Positions 56,735 through 64,000 of a stretch of DNA of 64,000 nt are shown here, in pieces. Source of the DNA: an uncultured Clostridia bacterium. GTDB taxonomy: Bacteria; Bacillota; Clostridia; Christensenellales; Borkfalkiaceae. A program made the position numbers and the translations under genes. The stretch's first letter is position 1, and each line of letters starts with the position of its first letter. The stretch covers positions 1 to 64,000 of the forward strand of contig CAJFGA010000001.1 of NCBI GenBank assembly GCA_904374385.1, given 5' to 3'. Under the pieces are notes generated by a model, which saw only the letters and a program-made list of their open reading frames with translations, ran no database searches and had not been told where the DNA came from.

Positions 56735-59700
56735 TTATGCGACCGTATCGCCGCCGAGCTTGCTTTCCACTTCGGAAAGTTTGACGGACACGATCTTCGA
56801 GACGCCCTTTTCCTCCATCGTGACGCCGAACAGGCAGTCCGCCTTTTCCATGGTGGGCTTTCTGTGGGTGATGACGATGAACTGCGTCTCTTTGGCGAAT
56901 TTTTTCAAAAATTGGGCAAATTTGTCGACGTTCGCTTCGTCGAGCGCCGCCTCGATTTCGTCGAGCACACAGAAGGGCATGGGACGGAGCATCAGGATGG
57001 CGAACAGGATGGCGATCGCCGTCAGCGCGCGTTCGCCGCCCGAAAGAAGGGAAATCTTGGTCAGTTTTTTCCCCGGAGGGCAGGCGACGATCTCGACGCC
57101 CGCGGAGAGGGGATCGTCCGTTTCGGAATAGTCCATCTGCAATTCCGCTTTGCCGCCGCCGAACAGTTCTCTGAATAGTTTTTTGAAATTCTCGTTGATC
57201 TGGTCAAAGCCCGCGTCGAACTGCTTCTGCATCTCCCCTTTCAGTTCTTCGAGAGCGGCGCTCGTGTCGTCGATGCCCTTCTGCACGTCGTCGCGCTGGG
57301 TGCACATCTCCTCGTACTGCGCGGCGAGCGCCTCGTATTCTTCGAGGGCGTTGTGATTGATCGCGCCGAGGGCGTTGATCTCGCGCTTCAGGCGGTTGAC
57401 GAGCGTCTGTCCCTCTTTGGGGTCAAAGTTTTCGTCTTTATATTGCAGGCACGTTTCGTATGTTTCTTGATATTCCTCATCGATGCGCGCCTGTAAATTT
57501 TCCAATTCCGAATCAATCTTGGTCAATTCGATCTCCTGGCGGTGGCGCTGCTCGGAAAGTGCGTCGATTTTCTCCTGTGCAGCGCGGCTCTTCGCCATAA
57601 CGCTTTCCAGTGCGCCGTTCAATCTCTCTTTATCGCGCAGGAGAGCGTCCTTCCTTTCGCGCAGGGCATTCAGTTCGCTGCGCTGCTGCGGGGTGAGCGC
57701 CGTTTTTTCCGCCATTGCTTCGAGGTCTTCCACAGTCGCTGCGATGCTTTGAATATTGGCGGCGCTGTCTGCGATCTTAGCCGTCAGTTCTTCCCGCTCG
57801 CGCACGAGGCGCTCGCAAGTTCCGTTTTCTCCTTCCATCGCGGCGCGGTACTGCGCGATGTACACATGCAGCACATTGAGGCGCAGATTGCGTTCGCCCA
57901 GCTCGGATTTCAGCTTGTCGTATTCCGCCTTGCGCTTTTCCGACTCTTCATCGGCGGCGCTCTTCATCTTGGCGATCTTTTCCTCCCCTTCGGAAGAGGT
58001 GGAAAAGGCGGTATCGATGCCCTTCATGCGCTCGTACAGCATGGCGAGCGAGCCTTCCTGCGTTTTGAGAGAGTTTTCGTCTTCGGCCAGTTTCTGCGAA
58101 AGGGACTGCCTTTTTTCTTCGAGCGCGGCGATCTTGGCGCGCGCTTCCTGAAAGCTCTCGCGCAGCGTTTCCATCTCGCCGGCCGCTTTCGCCTTTTTTT
58201 CTTCGAGCGCGGCGCGGGCGGCCGTCAATTTTTTGACTTCCGCCTCGGCGGCAGATATTTCTTTAGAAGTCTCTTCGATCTTGCGCTCGTTGGCGAGCAA
58301 ATTGCCGCTGTCTGCGCGGCGGGATCCGCCCGTCATCGAGCCGGAGGTAGAGATGACGTCTCCGTCCAGCGTAACGATGCGGAAGGCATGCGGATATTTT
58401 TTTGCGATTTCGTTCGCGTTTGCAATGTTGTCCGCGATCAGCGTGTTGCCGATAAGGTTGTAAATGACGTTGTCGTAATACGGATCGTAACGGACAAGTT
58501 CGTTGGCGAGGCCGACGGCGCCCTTTTCTTTGAGGGCGCGGCGGGTATACTCCGTTTCGTAGCGCGGCTTCAGCGAAGGGACAGGCAAAAAAGTGACCGA
58601 TCCGCCGCGCGTCTTTTTCAGATATTCGATGAGCCAGCGCGCGTCGTCGCTCGATCCGGTGACGATGTTCTGCATGGCGCCGCCGAACGCCGTTTCAATG
58701 GCGACTTCGTACTTTTCGTCGCATTTGACGATGTCGGCGATGACCCCTTTGATACGTTTGGCGATCTCGGGATTGTTCCGGCTGTCGCCCATCAGTTTTT
58801 TGACCGAAAATTTATAGCCTTCAAAATCTTCCTTAATATTCAGATAGAAGCGCCTGCGATCTTGCAGGGCGGAAATGCGCGCATTCGCCTGAAAGATCTT
58901 TTCCGAAAGAGCGTCCGACTCGGCATTGACCGCAGCGATCTCCCCTTCCTTGGCAGCCTTGGTATCCTTTTCCCGCGCGACGTAATCGATCAGCTCGTTA
59001 TACCAATCTTCGCACTCGGCGAGAGATTTTTTGCCCGCGCCGATCTCTTCCTTCAATTTTTCCGCCGCCGCCGCGATCTCGGCGATGCGCTCTTCGACCG
59101 CCTCTTTCTTTGCGGACAGCGTGCCGATGTTCTGCCGGATCTCGGAAAGGTTTTCGATCGTATCGATGACGCTCTTCTGCGAGCGGTCGGAAAGTTCTTC
59201 GTATTCGGAAAGTTTCGCATTGTACTCGGCGACTTCTCCGTCGAGCACGGAAATTTCCTTTTCCGCATCGGCGATCTTGGCGCGAAGCCCCGCCGCAGCC
59301 TGCTCCGCCGCCGAAGATTCTCGCTCGATCTCCTGTAAGCGAAGGGTGCCGTCCTCGATAAATTTTTCGCTGTTTTCGCGCTGCTCCCGGAAAAAGCCGA
59401 TGCGCTCGCGCAAAACTTTGACGTCGCCCTCCTTCTTTTCGAGGTCTACGGTATATTTCAGAATGCTTTCATTGAGCTGCTGTAAGAGGGCGTCGCTTTC
59501 AGACACCTTGCGCCGATCTTCCTCGTACTGCGTTTCCAGCCGCTCGACCTCCTCCCTGCCCGCGTCGATGGCGGCTTGCAGCGAGTCGAGCATGGCATGG
59601 ATGGACGCGCGCGCCGATGCGGCGTTATCGTGCTTATATATGTAGAGGTTGATCTCGGCATTTTTCAGCAGGCCGTATAATTCGTTGTAGCGCTTGGTCT

Positions 59701-60334
59701 TTTCCGCCTGTTTGGCGAGCGGATGGAGCATGCGCTCCACTTCGCTGATGCGCTGCAAAAAAATGTTGAGATTATTATAAGAATTGGAAAGCCTGCGCTC
59801 GATGTCCTGCCGCCGCGATTTGAAGACGATGATGCCCGTCGCCTCTTCGAAGATCGCGCGCCTGTCCTCCGGCTTGGCATTCATGATCTGTTCGATCTTA
59901 CCCTGCCCGATGATGGAATATCCCTCCTTGCCGAGGCCGACGTTGTGCAGCCTGTCCACGATATCCTTCATGCGGCAGGGCTGCTTGTTGATCAGATACT
60001 CGCTCTCGCCGCTGCGGAAAAGCCGCCTCGTCATGGCGACTTCGTCGTAGTCGAGATCGGCAAACATGCGGGTAGAATTGTCGAATGTGAGCGTCACTTC
60101 GCAAAAAGACTGGCTCTTGCGCGTTTGCGTGCCGCCGAAAATGACGTCTTGCATGCTCGAACCGCGCATCGTCTTGGCCGACTGCTCGCCGAACACCCAG
60201 CGGATGGCATCCGCCACGTTGCTCTTGCCGCAGCCGTTCGGCCCCACAATGCAGGTGACGCCGTTATCGAATTTTATTTCGGTTTTATCCGCAAAAGATT
60301 TGAAACCGTTGAGTTCGACTTTTTTGAAATTCAA
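56735..60334 (-). CDS. smc: Chromosome segregation protein SMC (TTG start)
   Basis: LNFKKVELNGFKSFADKTEIKFDNGVTCIVGPNGCGKSNVADAIRWVFGEQSAKTMRGSSMQDVIFGG; coiled coils; LLSGGERALTAIAILFAIL. Confidence 0.98.
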   Translation of the reverse strand: MNFKKVELNGFKSFADKTEIKFDNGVTCIVGPNGCGKSNVADAIRWVFGEQSAKTMRGSSMQDVIFGGTQTRKSQSFCEVTLTFDNSTRMFADLDYDEVAMTRRLFRSGESEYLINKQPCRMKDIVDRLHNVGLGKEGYSIIGQGKIEQIMNAKPEDRRAIFEEATGIIVFKSRRQDIERRLSNSYNNLNIFLQRISEVERMLHPLAKQAEKTKRYNELYGLLKNAEINLYIYKHDNAASARASIHAMLDSLQAAIDAGREEVERLETQYEEDRRKVSESDALLQQLNESILKYTVDLEKKEGDVKVLRERIGFFREQRENSEKFIEDGTLRLQEIERESSAAEQAAAGLRAKIADAEKEISVLDGEVAEYNAKLSEYEELSDRSQKSVIDTIENLSEIRQNIGTLSAKKEAVEERIAEIAAAAEKLKEEIGAGKKSLAECEDWYNELIDYVAREKDTKAAKEGEIAAVNAESDALSEKIFQANARISALQDRRRFYLNIKEDFEGYKFSVKKLMGDSRNNPEIAKRIKGVIADIVKCDEKYEVAIETAFGGAMQNIVTGSSDDARWLIEYLKKTRGGSVTFLPVPSLKPRYETEYTRRALKEKGAVGLANELVRYDPYYDNVIYNLIGNTLIADNIANANEIAKKYPHAFRIVTLDGDVISTSGSMTGGSRRADSGNLLANERKIEETSKEISAAEAEVKKLTAARAALEEKKAKAAGEMETLRESFQEARAKIAALEEKRQSLSQKLAEDENSLKTQEGSLAMLYERMKGIDTAFSTSSEGEEKIAKMKSAADEESEKRKAEYDKLKSELGERNLRLNVLHVYIAQYRAAMEGENGTCERLVREREELTAKIADSAANIQSIAATVEDLEAMAEKTALTPQQRSELNALRERKDALLRDKERLNGALESVMAKSRAAQEKIDALSEQRHRQEIELTKIDSELENLQARIDEEYQETYETCLQYKDENFDPKEGQTLVNRLKREINALGAINHNALEEYEALAAQYEEMCTQRDDVQKGIDDTSAALEELKGEMQKQFDAGFDQINENFKKLFRELFGGGKAELQMDYSETDDPLSAGVEIVACPPGKKLTKISLLSGGERALTAIAILFAILMLRPMPFCVLDEIEAALDEANVDKFAQFLKKFAKETQFIVITHRKPTMEKADCLFGVTMEEKGVSKIVSVKLSEVESKLGGDTVA

Positions 60335-60335
60335 A

Positions 60336-61007
60336 TCAGTTCTCCCCCGATGGATTTTGTAATTGAAAGAGAAGGGCGCGGGCGGCAGCCTTTTCCGCCT
60401 CTGCCTTGCTGTGCCCTTTGCCGAAAGCAGCCCTGCCGGCGCCCTCGGCGCATACGGTAAACAGGGGCGCATGGGGCGCGCCCTCCGTTTTGACGACGGT
60501 GTAAACCGTCTTTTCCTGCCCGCGCGCCTGCAAAAATTCCTGCAATTCGCCCTTGAAATTGCGCGATTCGCCCTCTTTTAAGAGGAGCGGCGCGAGAAAG
60601 CGTCTGACAACTTTTTCCGCCTCCTCCATGCCGCCGTCGAGATAGATGCCCGCGACGATCGCCTCGAACAGGCTGGAAATCGCCTTTGCGTTCGGTGCGG
60701 AGCCGGAAAACAACAAAAACCGATCCAGGCCGGCGTGCACGATACAATCTTTCAGCGGGGCTTCCGAAACGAGCTTCTGCCGCCGTTCGGTCATCCGGCC
60801 CTCGCTTTCGCCTTCGGACGCATACAACGCTTTCGCGACGAGAAAGCCGAGTACGGCATCGCCCAAAAACTCCAGGCGCTCGTTGCTTTCCGTCTTGTGG
60901 ACGTTGGCATAAGAGGCGTGGGTAAAGCACGCACTGAGCAGCGCCTTATCGGCAAAGGTATACCCTATGATTTTTTCGATTTCGGCCGCGTCACGATTCG
61001 GAAGCAC
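60336..61007 (-). CDS. rnc: Ribonuclease III
   Basis: THASYANVHKTESNERLEFLGDAVLGFLVAKALY; C-terminal dsRBD. Confidence 0.97.
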   Translation of the reverse strand: MLPNRDAAEIEKIIGYTFADKALLSACFTHASYANVHKTESNERLEFLGDAVLGFLVAKALYASEGESEGRMTERRQKLVSEAPLKDCIVHAGLDRFLLFSGSAPNAKAISSLFEAIVAGIYLDGGMEEAEKVVRRFLAPLLLKEGESRNFKGELQEFLQARGQEKTVYTVVKTEGAPHAPLFTVCAEGAGRAAFGKGHSKAEAEKAAARALLFQLQNPSGEN

Positions 61008-62025
61008 CGATCGCCTCCAGATCTACGCCGGCGAGCATCTCTTTGATGCTGCCGATGATGTTATTGTCCGCCGCCTCTTTCGCCTGCAAAAGGGATGCGC
61101 AGATGGAATCCGCCTTGCTCGACCCGTGCGACTTGACGACGACCTTATCGATGCCCAAAAGCACCGCCCCTCCGTATTTGTTGTAGTCCATGACCTTTTT
61201 GATCTTTTTGAAGGTCGGGCGCATAAACAGCGCATAGCCGAGCTTTGCCATAAAGGAGGAGGAAATATACTTTTTAATGATCTTCATGACGGCGGCGGCT
61301 GTACCCTCCGTCGTTTTGAGGGCAATGTTGCCCGAAAACCCGTCGCATACGGCGACGTCAATATCGCCGCTCATGATATCGCGCCCCTCCACGTTGCCCA
61401 CAAAGCGGATGCCGGGCAGCGTTTTGAGAAGCTCGTGCGCTTCTTGATGGAGAGGATCCCCCTTATGATCTTCCGTGCCGTTGGTCACCAACCCCACGCG
61501 CGGCTCTTTCACGCCGAATGCGCGCGCATACGCCGTGCCCATGATGGCAAAATGGCAAAGATTGACGGGCTTGCATTCCGCATTCGCGCCCGCATCGATG
61601 ATATAGACCTTCCCCTCCTGGGCGGTGGGGAGCGCGGGGCAGACGGCGGGGCGGGAAATGCCGCGGATGCGGCCCACGCGCAGGAGCGCACCGGTAAGCA
61701 CGGCACCCGTAGATCCGGCCGAAACGAACCCTTTCGCATCGTCGTCCTCTTTGAGCATTTTGAGCGCGACTACGAGAGAGGAATCCTTCTTTTGCCGGAT
61801 GGCTGCCGTAGGTACGTCGTCGTTGGTGATGACTTCGGAACAATTTACGACTTCCAAGCGCGCCTTATCGTAAGTAAGCCCCGCAAGAACGGCGGAAATT
61901 TTTCCTTCGTCGCCCGTGAGAACAACTTTCAGTTCCTTTTCAGCCTGCAGCGCCGCGACGGCGCCCTTTACGATCTCCTCGGGGGCGTTGTCTCCGCCCA
62001 TCGCGTCCAATATGATTTTCGTCAT
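60991..62025 (-). CDS. plsX: Phosphate acyltransferase PlsX
   Basis: MTKIILDAMGGDNAPEEIVKGAVAAL; GFVSAGSTGAVLTGALLRVGRI. Confidence 0.97.
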   Translation of the reverse strand: MTKIILDAMGGDNAPEEIVKGAVAALQAEKELKVVLTGDEGKISAVLAGLTYDKARLEVVNCSEVITNDDVPTAAIRQKKDSSLVVALKMLKEDDDAKGFVSAGSTGAVLTGALLRVGRIRGISRPAVCPALPTAQEGKVYIIDAGANAECKPVNLCHFAIMGTAYARAFGVKEPRVGLVTNGTEDHKGDPLHQEAHELLKTLPGIRFVGNVEGRDIMSGDIDVAVCDGFSGNIALKTTEGTAAAVMKIIKKYISSSFMAKLGYALFMRPTFKKIKKVMDYNKYGGAVLLGIDKVVVKSHGSSKADSICASLLQAKEAADNNIIGSIKEMLAGVDLEAIGASES

Positions 62026-62355
62026 AAAAAACTTCTCCTCGCTCTGTTCATGCATTTCTCTCGCAAAGGCGCTGCGAAACGCCGTGATTTGATAGACAAC
62101 CTTTGTTCGCCGACATAAAGTCGGCTCTGCAATGTTTTTCTCTCTGCGAAAATTTTGAAGGGCTTTCATATTAAAACTATTTTCGCATCCACTCTTTTTC
62201 GGCAACCCACTGCCTCACAGAAGGGGTGAATGTCCGCGGTTCAATATTATGTGTGCCCTTAAAAATCGCGGACAGAGGGGGAAAGCCGCACGGGTTTCCC
62301 CTCAAATCACGAAAATCCGCAGGCGTCAGCACGCCGAGAATTTTGTGAAAATTTT

Positions 62356-63738
62356 TTAATACTCCAAATTTCCCACTGTTCTCGGGAAGGGCAGAACGTC
62401 GCGGATGTTGGCAATGCCCGTGAGGTACATGATCATCCTCTCAAAGCCCAAGCCAAAGCCCGAATGCACGGTGCCGCCGTATTTGCGGAGATTTAAATAC
62501 CAATCGTAATCCGCGGGGTTCAAGTTCATTTCCTTCATACGAGCGAGCAACACATCTTCCCGCTCTTCCCTCTGCGAACCGCCGATCAATTCCCCGATGC
62601 CCGGCACGAGCAAATCGGCAGCGGCCACCGTCTTCCCGTCGTCGTTAAGGCGCATGTAAAACGCCTTGATCTCCTTCGGGTAATCGGTGAGAAAGACCGG
62701 TTTTTTATATACCTGCTCGGTCAGATACCGCTCATGCTCGCTCTGCAGGTCGCATCCCCAATACACGGGAAATTCGAATTTTTCTTTGACTTTTTCCAAA
62801 ATTTTGATCGCCTCGGTATACGTAAGGCGGACAAATTCGTTTTCCGACACGTTTTTCAGACGTTCTACCAGCCCTTTATCCACAAAGCTGTTCAAAAATT
62901 CGATCTCTGCGGGGCATGTTTCCATGACGTGGCGGATGATCGCTTTGACCATCGCTTCCGCGACGTCCATATCCCCTTCGAGGTCGCAAAAAGACATTTC
63001 CGGCTCGATCATCCAAAACTCCGCCGCGTGGCGGGTCGTGTTGGAACGCTCTGCGCGGAAGGTCGGGCCGAAAGTATACACGTCGGAAAACGCCATGGCG
63101 AACGTTTCCGCATTGAGCTGCCCGGATACGGTCAGAGCAGCCCTTTTGCCGAAAAAGTCCTTTTTATAATCGACATCGCCCTTTATCTGATCCAATTCGA
63201 GCGTGGTCACTTGAAACATCGCGCCGGCGCCCTCGCAGTCGCTGCCCGTGATGATGGGCGTATGCACATACACGAAGCCCCTTTCGTTAAAAAATTTATG
63301 GATGGCAAACGCTGCCTCGCTGCGGATGCGGAACACGGCGTTGAAAGTATTCGTGCGCGGACGGAGATAGGCGATCTCGCGCAAAAATTCGAGGGAATGC
63401 CTCTTTTTTTGCAGCGGATAGTCGGGCGAAGAAGCGCCCATGACGGAGATCTTTTCCGCCTTGATCTCGAAGGGCTGTTTGTTTTCGGGCGTCAGAACGA
63501 CCTTCCCTTCGACGACGAGGCTCGCCCCCACGTTTTGGCGGGCGATCTCATCATAATTGGCGAGGAATTCCCGCTCGAAAACGACCTGCACGTTTTTAAA
63601 GCAGCTGCCGTCGTTCAGCTCGATAAAGCCGAAAGACTTGCCGTCTCGCAGCGTTCTGACCCAGCCGCAGACGATGACGCTCTTGCCGCCGAAATCGGAC
63701 GGCGCGCCGTAGATTTGCTTGATGGTTGTCCGTTTCAT
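62356..63738 (-). CDS. asnS: Asparaginyl-tRNA synthetase
   Basis: [32 protein letters not shown]; class II motifs FMIEPEMSF-like and [28 protein letters not shown]. Confidence 0.96.
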   Translation of the reverse strand: MKRTTIKQIYGAPSDFGGKSVIVCGWVRTLRDGKSFGFIELNDGSCFKNVQVVFEREFLANYDEIARQNVGASLVVEGKVVLTPENKQPFEIKAEKISVMGASSPDYPLQKKRHSLEFLREIAYLRPRTNTFNAVFRIRSEAAFAIHKFFNERGFVYVHTPIITGSDCEGAGAMFQVTTLELDQIKGDVDYKKDFFGKRAALTVSGQLNAETFAMAFSDVYTFGPTFRAERSNTTRHAAEFWMIEPEMSFCDLEGDMDVAEAMVKAIIRHVMETCPAEIEFLNSFVDKGLVERLKNVSENEFVRLTYTEAIKILEKVKEKFEFPVYWGCDLQSEHERYLTEQVYKKPVFLTDYPKEIKAFYMRLNDDGKTVAAADLLVPGIGELIGGSQREEREDVLLARMKEMNLNPADYDWYLNLRKYGGTVHSGFGLGFERMIMYLTGIANIRDVLPFPRTVGNLEY

Positions 63739-63879
63739 CCTACACCTCCGAAAACAGAAGGATCGTTTTTGCTTTTAATTTCCTTTTATTCTATCAAATT
63801 CGGGGGAAAATATCAAGTATATTTTGTCGGAAAACAAAAATCGCAAAAGACGCCCTTTTGCCGTGAAACATTGTAAAAA

Positions 63880-63910
63880 CATCCGCCGCGCAAAATTGCG
63901 CGGCGGATGC
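63880..63910 (-). terminator. Intrinsic terminator CATCCGCCGCGCAA/TTGCGCGGCGGATG followed by T run on minus strand
   Basis: Perfect inverted repeat, then TTTTTAC on the minus strand. Confidence 0.8.
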
Positions 63911-63941
63911 TCGATTTCGTATCTATTTTGCGGCAGGCGCT

Positions 63942-64000
63942 TTATTTTGTGGCGTCCGCCGCCGCGGCTTCCTGCCGGACGGCGCTTTCGGCAAGGCTCT
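63942..64000 (-). CDS. C-terminal end of an unidentified minus-strand CDS (truncated at window end)
   Basis: Minus frame ...SLAESAVRQEAAAADATK-stop just upstream of a terminator; too short to identify. Confidence 0.35.
   Translation of the reverse strand, partial: SLAESAVRQEAAAADATK

Noticed and set aside
57542-59338. 598-aa plus-strand ORF
   Set aside because: Antisense to smc; Phe/Arg/Leu-rich mirror of the Glu/Lys/Ala-rich coiled coil, not a plausible protein
63739-63880. Possible T-box leader upstream of asnS
   Set aside because: Region too short and lacks T-box AGGGTGGNACCGCG signature
1-64000. CRISPR arrays, tRNA/rRNA genes, transposases, prophage
   Set aside because: No regularly spaced repeats, tRNA TPsiC-like cloverleaf sequences, or mobile-element proteins seen on either strand

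Overview
64-kb chromosomal window from a GC-moderate Bacillota (Clostridia-like) genome. It is mostly conserved housekeeping genes on the minus strand: tsaD, prfB, secA, comF, metK, icd, ddl, murF, tsaE-tsaB-rimI, ribU, glyA, trxA, hisS, hslUV, trmFO, topA, dprA, comM, rplS, yraN, rnhB, rbgA, trmD, rimM, khpA, rpsP, ffh, ylxM, ftsY, smc, rnc, plsX and asnS. A few plus-strand accessory cassettes are interspersed. There are no tRNA/rRNA genes, CRISPR arrays, transposases or phage genes that I can support. The points most worth a second look are: (1) an ECF sigma factor followed by two proteins carrying RsgI-type periplasmic domains, one a transmembrane putative anti-sigma and one a lipoprotein lacking any cytosolic part; (2) a small locus of XRE regulator / 237-aa unknown protein / 62-aa repeat protein, whose divergent region has a consensus promoter with a 17-bp spacer that is itself an inverted repeat; (3) a consensus promoter plus CIRCE element in front of trmFO-hslV-hslU; (4) a consensus rpsP promoter whose -35 lies inside the upstream terminator-like hairpin; (5) a solitary DPPY DNA methyltransferase between ftsY and smc. 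There is also a clear FMN riboswitch upstream of a RibU-type transporter. All calls come from reading the sequence and the ORF translations; no database searches were run.
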